Assembly: GCA_020634395.1 (NCBI GenBank)
Contig: JACKBU010000018.1
Coordinates: 1-64,000, forward strand
Length of the DNA stretch: 64,000 nucleotides
Origin: Ardenticatenaceae bacterium
GTDB lineage: Bacteria > Chloroflexota > Anaerolineae > Promineifilales > Promineifilaceae
Reading direction: 5' to 3'
Shown here: positions 48,629 to 56,610 of the stretch, piece by piece
Position numbering within the stretch: the stretch's first letter is position 1
Layout of the letters: each line of letters opens with the position of its first letter
The notes under the pieces: model-generated
The model's input: the letters and a program-made list of their open reading frames with translations, nothing else
Databases searched by the model: none
Told to the model about the DNA's origin: nothing
Made by a program: the position numbers and the translations under genes

Positions 48629-50401
48629 TTATTCCAAAGCCGACCGGGCCAAAATGAAGTCCATGATAGACTGCGCCAAAGTCTTGTTTGGGGCCCGCAC
48701 CACCAGGGTCTTTTGCTCTGTCTGGAACTGATCCGGGTAAAGGCAGACAGCTTCGGCACGGCCGTCCCAGCAGCGAAAGTTGCTCGTCCCCACCTGCTCC
48801 AAACCGGGCGCTCCCAGCAGACTGGTCAGATAGACGTCATAGTTGCTGGCAAACGTCTGGGCGTCTTCGGGCGAAGCCCAGGCCGCCTGCCAGGCCAGTA
48901 CCAGCTCATCTCCAGGCGTGTCGCTGTAAATGGCGTAGCGGTCGCCAGCCCAGCCCGACGCCGCAGCAACGGCCGTGGCCGGTTCCAGTCCCTGGCTCAG
49001 ATACTGCCCCATCATCCACTCACCCAGCACGCCTTCACTGGACAAGGTCCAGCCGGGCGGCAGTGCCCCAACTAGAGGCGGCAGCGTTACTTCCTGGACC
49101 ACCTCTCCACTCTGAAAAACTTCAAGATGCAGAATTTGTTGGGTAGACTGCAGGGGCCGCTGCCAGGCCGTATCTACCGCGCTAAAATCGCCGTTAATCT
49201 CGTACAGTTGCTGCACAAAATTCAGGCCGTCGGCTGCGGGGAAAATTTGCTGTTCGTTGATGATTTCCGGCGCTGCTCCTGGCATAAGCGCCAGATCATC
49301 ATCCAAACTGGCCTGCAGTTCACTTTGTAGTTCGGGATTGGTCTGGGCGATATACAGCTCTTGCGCCAGGCGGATTTGCCCTTCGGCCAGAGCACAGAGC
49401 GCCGCACGTTCGTCCTGGTTGCCCACGGCCGTTTCCCGGGCGGCCAGGTCATACGTGGCCAACTGCTGCTGGCGCACCGCGGCCCGCACGGCCGTGAGGC
49501 GGGTTTGGGCACTTTCCAGGGGGTTTTGTGGCTGCGGCACGGCCGTTAGCTGACAGTATTCCCCCAGCCGGCTCACGTCAGCATCTTCTGGTAGAGGAAA
49601 ATCAAACGCACGTAAAAAGAGCAGGTTGGCGGCAGGATCACGGCCGTTAGCGGCCACGGCCTGCTGCGCGCCGCTGCTGGTGCCCGTGTTAGCCGGCGCT
49701 GCGCCGATGATCTGCGCTACGGTCTCCTGGAAAGCCGTGGTTTCGGCGGCCAGATCCTGAATTTGCACTGTCACGCTGACGACCTGACTGGAGATTTGGG
49801 CCACATTGACGGCCGTTACCGCCACCGTAAAATCACCCTCTTCCTGCGGTATCCACTCGGTTTCCACCGTACGCAGCGTTTCGCCGGATAAGGTTTGCGT
49901 TACCACTTCTCCGGCGTGGGCCATCAAAACCGATGCCAAACCCATATCGTCGGCGGCCACGGCCACAACTTTTAGCGGCTCGCCAAGCTGCGCCACACTG
50001 TCGCTCGCCGGCTCCAGGATGCTTACCTGCGGCGCACCGGGCGTGGCAACCGGGTTATTTTCCAGCAGCAGCGCCTGGGTGAATACGCGTGTCTGCAGCA
50101 AATTGTTTTCTTCTTGTTGCGTGATGAGGTCTTTTTCGGCCAGTTGGTGATTGGCAATGGCCGTGTCGCGTTCTGTGGCCACGGCCGTTCCTGTTGCCTG
50201 CACGGCCGTTAAACTGTCTTCCTTTTGCCGCAGCTCATCCTCCAGGCCTACAATGCGCGTGGCCCGTGCCTCTGCTTGCTGCGCCTGCTCTTCTAACGGT
50301 CCCCAGCCCCGATACAAAAACCAAAACAAAGCGATCAGGACCAAAACCACCATAAACAAAATCAGTACAAGGCCGCGCAAAGTAGAAGAGGAGGATTTCA
50401 T
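48629..50401 (-). CDS. Membrane-anchored coiled-coil protein with Ig-like domain
   Basis: 590 aa from the Met at 50401 (MKSSSSTLRGLVLILFMV). One N-terminal transmembrane helix is followed by a coiled coil (about residues 30-100, EEQAQQAEARATRIVGLEDE and onward). Next comes an Ig-like/cadherin-like segment (VSILEPASDSVAQLGEPLKV to VVSVTVQIQDL), then 350 residues that fit no family I know, with a repeated-looking carboxy region (PLQSTQQILHLEVFQSGEVV; ASPEDAQTFASNYDVYLTSL). Most of the chain should be outside the cell. It converges on the response-regulator fusion with a 6-bp gap. Function unknown. Confidence 0.75.
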   Translation of the reverse strand: MKSSSSTLRGLVLILFMVVLVLIALFWFLYRGWGPLEEQAQQAEARATRIVGLEDELRQKEDSLTAVQATGTAVATERDTAIANHQLAEKDLITQQEENNLLQTRVFTQALLLENNPVATPGAPQVSILEPASDSVAQLGEPLKVVAVAADDMGLASVLMAHAGEVVTQTLSGETLRTVETEWIPQEEGDFTVAVTAVNVAQISSQVVSVTVQIQDLAAETTAFQETVAQIIGAAPANTGTSSGAQQAVAANGRDPAANLLFLRAFDFPLPEDADVSRLGEYCQLTAVPQPQNPLESAQTRLTAVRAAVRQQQLATYDLAARETAVGNQDERAALCALAEGQIRLAQELYIAQTNPELQSELQASLDDDLALMPGAAPEIINEQQIFPAADGLNFVQQLYEINGDFSAVDTAWQRPLQSTQQILHLEVFQSGEVVQEVTLPPLVGALPPGWTLSSEGVLGEWMMGQYLSQGLEPATAVAAASGWAGDRYAIYSDTPGDELVLAWQAAWASPEDAQTFASNYDVYLTSLLGAPGLEQVGTSNFRCWDGRAEAVCLYPDQFQTEQKTLVVRAPNKTLAQSIMDFILARSALE

Positions 50402-50632
50402 AAAGCGTCTCTTTAGTTGCACTTGCAACACAGCCAATCGCAGCAAGTAACAGACAATCAGGAAAATACAGCCGGCAAGTCACAACGAATACCTGAATGC
50501 TACACGAGTAGTACCTGTGGGTCAAGACGGTCCCAGACGTTAACGGGCGATGAGAAAGCGGCACGGCCGTTAGCTGCGCAACGCCCGTTTTACACTGGCC
50601 GACGGCCGTTCACCGCTCTAAAACTACAACTC

Positions 50633-50664
50633 GATAGCTTTTGACAGCAAAGCACCGCTATAAA
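50633..50664 (+). promoter_or_regulatory. Shared upstream element of mvaA (GATAGCTTTTGACAG)
   Basis: GATAGCTTTTGACAG (50633-50647) ends in a TTGACA, with TATAAA 12 bases further on (50659-50664). The same 15 bases, again with a TATG-type word at 12 bases, occur at 54508. The 12-base spacing is too short for a standard sigma-70 promoter, so it may be an operator or an alternative promoter class. Confidence 0.45.
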
Positions 50665-50715
50665 TGGCGCGACTTTCCCTGTGAAAACAGGTTAATCATC
50701 ATAGAGTTGAATTTG

Positions 50716-50742
50716 CTCCCGCAGCCCAAAAGCCTGCGGGAG
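50716..50742 (+). promoter_or_regulatory. Leader hairpin of mvaA
   Basis: Perfect 9-bp stem CTCCCGCAG / CTGCGGGAG with a nine-base loop, ending eight bases before the AGGAAGGAGA ribosome site. No T-run follows, so a translational or RNA-stability role is more likely than termination. Confidence 0.55.
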
Positions 50743-50764
50743 TATTGTGCAGGAAGGAGAAATT

Positions 50765-52051
50765 GTGACTGAAAAATCTTCCCGTTTACCAGGCTTCTAC
50801 AAAAAAACACTGCCCGAACGCGCGGCGGCCGTGGCCCAATGGGCTGATCTGACCGACGAAGAACTGGCTACCGTCACCACCCAGGGCTTGCAGCCGGAAC
50901 AGGCCGAATTGATGATCGAAAACGTCATCGGTACCTATGCCTTGCCGTTTGGCATCGCCGCCAACTTTCAGATCAACGGCCGTGACTACCTCATTCCCAT
51001 GGTCGTGGAAGAACCCAGCGTCGTCGCCGCCATCAGCCACGCCGCCAAGTTGATTCGTGCCGGGGGCGGCTTCACCGCTTCCACCAGCGAGCCGGTCATG
51101 ATCGGCCAGATTCAGGTGCTGGACATCCCCGACATGGATGCGGCCATTGCCAATCTGGAAGCCCATAAAGCCGAACTGCTGGAACAGGCCGACTGCTGCG
51201 ACAAGCTGATGGTTTCCCTGGGCGGCGGCGCACGCGACCTGCAGTTTCGTCCCTTCCCGGATACGCCGGTCGGCCCCATGCTCATCGTCCACCTGCACTA
51301 CGACTGCCGCGATGCGATGGGCGCCAACGCGGTGAACACGGCCGTTGAGAATCTGGCCCCCATGGTCGCTGACCTGACCGGCGGGCGCACCAATTTGCGC
51401 ATCCTCTCCAACCTGGCCGACCAGCGCACCGCCACTGCCAGCGGCATCATTCCCGCCGCCGCTCTGGAACGCGACGGCTACACCGGCAGGGAAGTGGCCC
51501 GCCTCATCGAAGAGGCCAACGCCTTCGCCATTGTCGATCCGTACCGCGCGGCCACGCACAACAAGGGCATTATGAACGGCATCGACGCCGTGGTCATCGC
51601 CACCGGCAACGATTGGCGGGCGATTGAGGCCGGGGCACATTCGTTTGCCGCGCGCAACGGCCATTACCAGGCCCTAACCGACTGGCACGTCACCGCAGAC
51701 GGCGATCTCTACGGCGAAATCACCCTGCCGATGGCCGTGGGCATTGTCGGCGGGGCGACCAAAGTGCATCCGACGGCGAAAACGGCCGTAAAAATCCTGG
51801 GCATCCAATCCGCCCCGGAACTGGCGATGGTGCTGGCTTGCGTCGGTCTGGCCCAAAACCTGGCCGCCATCAAAGCCCTGGCTACCGTGGGCATCCAAAA
51901 AGGCCACATGCGCCTGCACGCCCGCCAGGTTGCCATCGCCGCCGGCGCTTCCACCGACCAGGTGCAGGCCATCGCCGACCGCCTGGCCGCCGAAAAGAAA
52001 ATCAACATCCTCCGCGCCCAAGAACTGCTCGCGGAACTGAATCAGCTATAA
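50765..52051 (+). CDS. mvaA: Class II hydroxymethylglutaryl-CoA reductase
   Basis: 428 aa, the length of Pseudomonas-type (class II) HMG-CoA reductases. GTG 50765 is chosen because AGGAAGGAGA (50751-50760) sits just before it. Landmarks: SRLPGFYKKTLPERAAAVAQ, the catalytic Glu in VVEEPSVVAAISHAAKL, YDCRDAMGANAVNTAVE, the Lys-containing ATHNKGIMNGIDAVVIATGN, and the catalytic-His flap KGHMRLHARQVAIAAG. It interconverts HMG-CoA and mevalonate. Class II enzymes are often degradative, but the HMG-CoA synthase gene next to it points to synthesis here. Confidence 0.95.
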   Translation: MTEKSSRLPGFYKKTLPERAAAVAQWADLTDEELATVTTQGLQPEQAELMIENVIGTYALPFGIAANFQINGRDYLIPMVVEEPSVVAAISHAAKLIRAGGGFTASTSEPVMIGQIQVLDIPDMDAAIANLEAHKAELLEQADCCDKLMVSLGGGARDLQFRPFPDTPVGPMLIVHLHYDCRDAMGANAVNTAVENLAPMVADLTGGRTNLRILSNLADQRTATASGIIPAAALERDGYTGREVARLIEEANAFAIVDPYRAATHNKGIMNGIDAVVIATGNDWRAIEAGAHSFAARNGHYQALTDWHVTADGDLYGEITLPMAVGIVGGATKVHPTAKTAVKILGIQSAPELAMVLACVGLAQNLAAIKALATVGIQKGHMRLHARQVAIAAGASTDQVQAIADRLAAEKKINILRAQELLAELNQL

Positions 52052-52094
52052 GCTATTAGCTAACAGCTCACAGCTTACAGCTCAAAAGGAAATT

Positions 52095-53168
52095 ATGAAC
52101 GCATATAACCCCACAAACGGACTGATGAAACCCGACCGGCCGGTGGGCATTGCCGGGTATGGGGCCTACGTGCCCCGCTATCGTATTCCTGCCGCTGAGA
52201 TTTCACGCATGTGGACCGGCGGCACAGGCGGCGTACCCATTAAAGAAAAGGCCGTCAATGGCCTGGATGAAGACGTTGCTACCATGTCGATTGAGGCGGC
52301 GCGCAACGCCATGATACGCGCCCAGATTAATCCCCAGGAGATTCGTGCTGTCTGGGTGGGCAGCGAAAGTCACCCCTACGCCGTCAAACCCACCAGCACC
52401 ATCGTCGCCGAAGCCATCGGCGCGGTGCCCAATACGCAGGCCGCCGACTGGGAATTCGCCTGCAAAGCGGGCACGGAAGCGATGCAGGCGGCTATCGCTT
52501 TTGTCGGTTCCGGTATGGCCCGCTATGCCCTGAGTATTGGCATGGACACGGCTCAGGGGCGGCCGGGCGACGCGCTGGAATATACGGCCGCTGCCGGCGG
52601 TGCGGCTGTCCTCATCGGCCCGGCCGATGAGTCGTTGGCGCTGATCGAAGGCTCCTACTCCTTTGTCACGGACACGCCGGACTTCTGGCGGCGCGCCCAC
52701 GCCGACTATCCGTCGCACGGCGACCGTTTTACGGGCGAGCCGGCCTATTTCAAGCACGTGTTGGGTGCGGCGGAGGCTCTGATGACGGCCGTTAACCGCA
52801 CGCCTGCCGACTACCGCTGGGCCGTCTTCCACCAACCCAACGCCAAGTTTCCCGAACGGGCGGCGCAGGCTTTGGGCTTTGCGCCGGAGCAGTTCAAAAC
52901 CGGCCTGCTCAGCCCGCGCATCGGCAACACGTACTCCGGCTCCACCATGATCGGCCTGACCGCCATCCTGGACGTGGCCGAACCCGGCGACCGTATCCTG
53001 ATGGTCAGTTACGGTTCCGGCGCTGGCTCCGACGCCTTCGACCTGCAAGTTACGGAGCGCCTGCTGGAAGCTCGCGGGCGGGCTATCTCCACCGAAGGTT
53101 ACATCGCCCGCCGCACCGAGATCGATTATGCGACCTATACGCGTTATCGGGACAAGTTGAAGATGTAG
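52095..53168 (+). CDS. Archaeal-type HMG-CoA synthase
   Basis: 357 aa, matching the archaeal/short-form hydroxymethylglutaryl-CoA synthases. It condenses acetyl-CoA with acetoacetyl-CoA. Seen: IAGYGAYVPRYRIPAAEI, the nucleophile Cys123 in WEFACKAGTEAMQAA, His246 in AVFHQPNAKFPERAA, and YSGSTMIGLTAILDVAEPGD with VSYGSGAGSDAF. In methanogens this enzyme forms one complex with a thiolase and a DUF35 protein that channels acetoacetyl-CoA; the same three genes occur here in order. AAAGGA precedes the ATG. Confidence 0.92.
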   Translation: MNAYNPTNGLMKPDRPVGIAGYGAYVPRYRIPAAEISRMWTGGTGGVPIKEKAVNGLDEDVATMSIEAARNAMIRAQINPQEIRAVWVGSESHPYAVKPTSTIVAEAIGAVPNTQAADWEFACKAGTEAMQAAIAFVGSGMARYALSIGMDTAQGRPGDALEYTAAAGGAAVLIGPADESLALIEGSYSFVTDTPDFWRRAHADYPSHGDRFTGEPAYFKHVLGAAEALMTAVNRTPADYRWAVFHQPNAKFPERAAQALGFAPEQFKTGLLSPRIGNTYSGSTMIGLTAILDVAEPGDRILMVSYGSGAGSDAFDLQVTERLLEARGRAISTEGYIARRTEIDYATYTRYRDKLKM

Positions 53169-53289
53169 AATTGTTGGTTGGTGGGTGGGTTTGTTTGTTG
53201 GTTGGTTTGCTTAACGAAAAACCAACCCAACCTACTAACCAACCTAACCAACAACCCAACCTAACCAACTAACGAACACCAAAATCACT
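53169..53289. repeat. GT-rich / AC-rich inverted low-complexity spacer
   Basis: About 50 bases built from TTGGTTGG words are followed by about 60 bases built from CCAACCAA words, so the two halves pair extensively (for example GGTTGGTTT 53200-53208 with AAACCAACC 53219-53227). It lies between HMG-CoA synthase and the thiolase homologue. Confidence 0.7.
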
Positions 53290-54444
53290 ATGAACGTTTC
53301 AATTATTGGACTTGGACAAACTGAAGTTAAAGAAATGTGGGATACATCCATCCGCCATCTGGCTTGGTATGCCATTGAAGCGGCTCTGGATGACGCCCAC
53401 ATCAGCAAAGTGGATGCCTTGTATGTGGGCAATATGCTGTCCGGCGAGTTGAGCCAGCAAAACCATCTGGGCGCGCTGGTGGCTGACTTTGCCGGGATGC
53501 GTGGTGTGGAAGCCGTTACCGTCGAAGCGGCCGATGCCTCCGGCGGCATGGCTTTGCGACAGGCCATCCTGGCCGTAAAAAGCGGCCTGGTGGAAACGGC
53601 TTTGGCTGTGGGCGTGGAAAAAATGACTGATCAGACCGGATCGGCCGTGACGGCGGCCATGGCTTATGGCCTGGACGCTGACTATGAAGCCATGCAGGGT
53701 TTAACGCTGGCCGGCATGGGAGCGCTGCTGATGCGCCGCTACATGTTTGAGCATGGTTTAGACGTGGCCGATTTTGCGGGATTCAGCGTGAATGCTCATG
53801 CCAACGGTGCGGCCAATCCGCTGGCGATGTTCCGCAACCGCCTGAAGCCGGAGCGTTTTGCGTCTGCGCCTCTGGTAGCTGATCCGGTGAACCTGTTTGA
53901 CATGGCTCCGGCGGCCGATGGCGCGGCGGCGGTGATTGTAACCAGCCGCGAGAAGGCGATGGATATGGTGCCGCAACCGGTGGAAATTGCCGGTTCGGCC
54001 GTGGCGACAGACACGATTGCTTTGCATGATCGCCGGGATGTTTTGTGGCTGCAAGCTGCGGCGACAAGCGTGCAAAAAGCACTGGCACAGGCCGGTGTAA
54101 CCACAGAGGAGATCGATCTGTTTGAACTGCACGATTCGTTTACTGTGCTGGCGGCGTTGTCTTTGGAAGCGGCCGGGTTCGCGGGGCGTGGGGAAGGGTG
54201 GATGCTGGCGCGTGATGGGGAGATCGGGCGCAACGGCCGTATTCCCATTAGCACGTTTGGCGGTCTGAAAGCGCGGGGTAATCCCATGGGCGCCACGGGC
54301 ATGTACCAGATCGTGGAGGTGGCCCGGCAGTTACGCGGCCAGGCCGGGGAGTGCCAGGTTGAAGGGGCTAAAGTTGGTATGGCGCAAAACCTGGGGACGA
54401 ATGGCGCAACGGCCGTTACCCACATCTTGCGTGTTGCCGAATAA
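53290..54444 (+). CDS. Thiolase homologue lacking key catalytic residues
   Basis: 384 aa, archaeal acetyl-CoA C-acetyltransferase (SCP2-thiolase) family by length and order: YVGNMLSGELSQQNHLGAL, VGVEKMTDQTG, LFDMAPAADGAAAVIV, LFELHDSFTVLAAL, GGLKARGNPMGATGMYQIVE, GMAQNLGTNGATAVTHIL. Two residues normally essential are changed. The nucleophile Cys of EAACASG is Asp82 (EAADASGG), and the His of the HPxGATG motif is Asn331 (GNPMGATG). His281 of the ELHDSF segment remains. It is therefore unlikely to catalyse Claisen condensation in the usual way. It may be a structural partner of the HMG-CoA synthase/DUF35 complex or have another acyl-CoA role. Confidence 0.88.
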   Translation: MNVSIIGLGQTEVKEMWDTSIRHLAWYAIEAALDDAHISKVDALYVGNMLSGELSQQNHLGALVADFAGMRGVEAVTVEAADASGGMALRQAILAVKSGLVETALAVGVEKMTDQTGSAVTAAMAYGLDADYEAMQGLTLAGMGALLMRRYMFEHGLDVADFAGFSVNAHANGAANPLAMFRNRLKPERFASAPLVADPVNLFDMAPAADGAAAVIVTSREKAMDMVPQPVEIAGSAVATDTIALHDRRDVLWLQAAATSVQKALAQAGVTTEEIDLFELHDSFTVLAALSLEAAGFAGRGEGWMLARDGEIGRNGRIPISTFGGLKARGNPMGATGMYQIVEVARQLRGQAGECQVEGAKVGMAQNLGTNGATAVTHILRVAE

Positions 54445-54507
54445 GCGTGACGATTCTGGTGCAATTTATGGACAAAACATGAAAATTGCCCCAAAAAACG
54501 GCCGTAT

Positions 54508-54539
54508 GATAGCTTTTGACAGTTTTTTTGTCGTATGTT
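54508..54539 (+). promoter_or_regulatory. Shared upstream element before the DUF35 gene
   Basis: Exact second copy of GATAGCTTTTGACAG (54508-54522), with TATGTT 12 bases after the TTGACA. It directly follows an ACGGCCGT word. Just before it, TATGGACAAAAC (54467-54478) is repeated at 55184-55195 upstream of the CarH-like gene. Confidence 0.45.
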
Positions 54540-54646
54540 GGCAGTGAATGGGAGTTATTCCGTGGATAATTCTCTATGGATGCACAGGCATCGAATGAAC
54601 TTAAACTTAATTTTCGACATCTTCGGAATGAGTCGGAGGCAATAAA

Positions 54647-55057
54647 ATGGAAGTATCACGTCATTGGCGTTTACAAGCACAGCGATACCAGCTAGTTGGC
54701 GAAACATGCGATTCTTGCGGCGTTAAATTATTTCCGCCCCGCGACGTTTGCTTGGAATGTGAAGCACCGGCCCAGGAGCTGTATACGTTTACAGGCCTGG
54801 GTGAAATTTATTCTTACACCACTATTTACGATGCGCCGGCCGGTTTTGAGCATAATGCCCCATACATGGTGGCCCTGATCAAACTGGAAGAAGGCCCTTT
54901 GGTCACTGCCCAACTGACTGACATGGACCCCTCAGAAGCACAGATTGGCATGCCGGTAGAAATGGTGACGCGCAAACTGCGCACCGATGGGGAAGAGGGC
55001 ATGATCGTGTACGGGTATAAGTTCCGCCCGGCAGTGAAAGAGTTAACGGCCGTATAA
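54647..55057 (+). CDS. DUF35 (OB-fold zinc-ribbon) acyl-CoA-binding protein
   Basis: 136 aa; the ATG follows CGGAGGCAATAAA. The N-terminal helix (VSRHWRLQAQRYQLVGETC) leads into a zinc ribbon with CDSCG and CLECE, then an OB-fold (LGEIYSYTTIYDAPAGF, YMVALIKLEEGPLVTAQLTD, IGMPVEMVTRKLR). In the archaeal thiolase/HMG-CoA synthase assembly the DUF35 subunit bridges the two enzymes and provides the shared CoA-binding site, and this gene order suggests the same role. A 200-bp spacer with its own candidate element separates it from the thiolase gene, and a clear terminator follows. Confidence 0.9.
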   Translation: MEVSRHWRLQAQRYQLVGETCDSCGVKLFPPRDVCLECEAPAQELYTFTGLGEIYSYTTIYDAPAGFEHNAPYMVALIKLEEGPLVTAQLTDMDPSEAQIGMPVEMVTRKLRTDGEEGMIVYGYKFRPAVKELTAV

Positions 55058-55093
55058 ACTCCCGTATCCTCTTTTTCACCTCCCTTAACGCAA

Positions 55094-55123
55094 AAGCTCG
55101 CCTTGTTTCAGGCGGGCTTTTTT
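55094..55123 (+). terminator. Rho-independent terminator after the DUF35 gene
   Basis: AAGCTCGCCT / AGGCGGGCTT stem (one T-G pair), six-base loop, then a T-run to 55123. It closes the mevalonate gene group. Confidence 0.85.
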
Positions 55124-55183
55124 GTTTCCCCAGCCTGGTCGCAGCCAGGTATTCTCGGGGAGGCGGGCGATATTTGTGGTAAA

Positions 55184-55215
55184 TATGGACAAAACCTATA
55201 CAGGTGTGCTAGAAT
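55184..55215 (+). promoter_or_regulatory. Promoter and possible self-operator of the CarH-like gene
   Basis: TGGACA (55186-55191), 18 bases, TAGAAT (55210-55215). TxxACA half-sites occur exactly 11 bases apart (TGGACA at 55186 and TATACA at 55197), which matches the 11-base direct-repeat spacing I recall for CarH-type operators, and the first overlaps the -35 box. The predicted transcript start is about 55222, so the ATG at 55216 would not be on the mRNA or would be at its very end. Confidence 0.5.
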
Positions 55216-55260
55216 ATGACGCACAAGTTTAAGCTTTGTACCGTGGAAAACGAGGTTATT

Positions 55261-56568
55261 TTGACAGACGTAAACAAAACCCCCACCTTCAATCTGAAAG
55301 CCGTTGTCCAAGAAACCGGCATCAAACCGGACACGCTGCGGGCCTGGGAGCGCCGCTATGGCTTGCCACAGCCGGAACGCACCGCAGGCCGCCATCGGCT
55401 TTACTCGCAGTATGATATTGACATGCTGAAGTGGCTTCAGGCACGCCAGGACGAGGGCTTGAGCATTAGCCGCGCTGTGGATCTATGGCGCCAGCTGGAA
55501 GCAGAAGGCGAGTCGCCCGTAGAAGCGTATGGTGTCGAGAGTGAGGAAACGCCATCGCAAATTGTGGCGGGAGATTCGATCAATCAACTGCGGGAGGGCT
55601 GGATCGCTGCTTGTTTGAAGTTTGACGAACACCGTGCCCGGCAAATTTTGTCGCAGGCGTTTGCGCTGTTTCCGATGGAGACGGTGTGTTTTAAGCTGCT
55701 GCAGCAGTCGTTGGCGGAGATTGGGGCGGGCTGGTATGAAGGCCGGGTGACCGTGCAGCAGGAGCATTTTGCTTCGGCGTTGGCGTTCCGGCAGTTGGAA
55801 ACGCTGTTGAATGCTGCGCCGCCGCCTAATAAAAACGGCCGTATCGTCGTCGCCTGTGCCCCCGAAGAGCTGCACACCTTCAGCGCACTCCTGATTACCT
55901 TGCTGCTGCGCCATCGCGGCTGGGATGTCATTTACCTGGGCGCCGACGTGCCGCCGGATCGCCTCTCGACCACTCTAAGCGACATCCGCCCGCAGCTTCT
56001 TATTGTAACCGCCCAAACGCTGCACACGGCCGGCACACTGCCCGGCGTCGCCTTGTTGGCCCGCGAAACCAATACGCCAATGGCCTACGGGGGTGGTGTG
56101 TTTACCATGATCGAAGAGATTGTGCCCCACATTCCAGCTTACTACCTGGGCGATGAACTAAGCGCGGCGCCGCAGGTGGTTGAACGTCTGGTGAGTGGGA
56201 GCCACGGTGAACCCCAGGCCCAGCTTGCCTCGCCGGCCCATCAGGCGGCGCTTGACCAGTTTACTGGACATCGTTCGGCGATTGAAGCAGATGTGTTGGA
56301 AGCGCTGGCCTCTGCAGATGTTCCTCTACGTTATCTGAAAAATGCCAACCGCGACCTGGGCGATAACATCCAGGCTGCGCTGGCTTTGGGCGATATGGAC
56401 TTGCTGAACCACAACCTGGAGTGGCTGCAAGGTCTGTTGGTGAATTTTCATTACCGGATGCCGGAAGAGGTGATGAAACCCTACATGGCGGCTTATCAAA
56501 AAGCCGCCGAAGAACATTTGGATCAGGCGGGCCAACCCATTCTGGAGTGGTTGGCGCATGTCAATTAA
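55261..56568 (+). CDS. CarH/LitR-like B12-binding MerR regulator
   Basis: 435 aa from TTG 55261, supported by GAGG eight bases upstream and by the promoter at 55186-55215; the open frame begins at ATG 55216. A MerR helix-turn-helix occupies the N-terminus (TGIKPDTLRAWERRYGLPQP, RHRLYSQYDIDMLKWLQ). A four-helix cobalamin-cap domain follows, with the W-x9-E-H signature of adenosylcobalamin light sensors (Trp codon 55732, Glu-His 55762-55767). Next is a Rossmann B12 domain with E-x-H (His codon 55873; the usual following Gly is Ser). Unlike CarH proper, about 140 more residues follow. In known systems such proteins repress carotenoid genes in the dark and release DNA on illumination. Confidence 0.88.
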   Translation: MTDVNKTPTFNLKAVVQETGIKPDTLRAWERRYGLPQPERTAGRHRLYSQYDIDMLKWLQARQDEGLSISRAVDLWRQLEAEGESPVEAYGVESEETPSQIVAGDSINQLREGWIAACLKFDEHRARQILSQAFALFPMETVCFKLLQQSLAEIGAGWYEGRVTVQQEHFASALAFRQLETLLNAAPPPNKNGRIVVACAPEELHTFSALLITLLLRHRGWDVIYLGADVPPDRLSTTLSDIRPQLLIVTAQTLHTAGTLPGVALLARETNTPMAYGGGVFTMIEEIVPHIPAYYLGDELSAAPQVVERLVSGSHGEPQAQLASPAHQAALDQFTGHRSAIEADVLEALASADVPLRYLKNANRDLGDNIQAALALGDMDLLNHNLEWLQGLLVNFHYRMPEEVMKPYMAAYQKAAEEHLDQAGQPILEWLAHVN

Positions 56569-56610
56569 ATTTTCAGCATGGGGCAATACTTTGCCTCATA
56601 GGAGCCATTT

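Larger units (their letters stand above)
50402..50764. other. Divergent regulatory spacer before the mevalonate genes
   Basis: About 360 bp between a minus-strand gene and HMG-CoA reductase. It contains two ACGGCCGT words, the 15-base word GATAGCTTTTGACAG (50633-50647; second copy at 54508-54522) and a strong leader hairpin at 50716-50742. No gene is called here. Confidence 0.6.

Noticed and set aside
50641..50664. Ordinary sigma-70 promoter TTGACA / TATAAA before mvaA
   Set aside because: The spacing is 12 bases, not 16-18, so it is reported as a shared element and not as a standard promoter.
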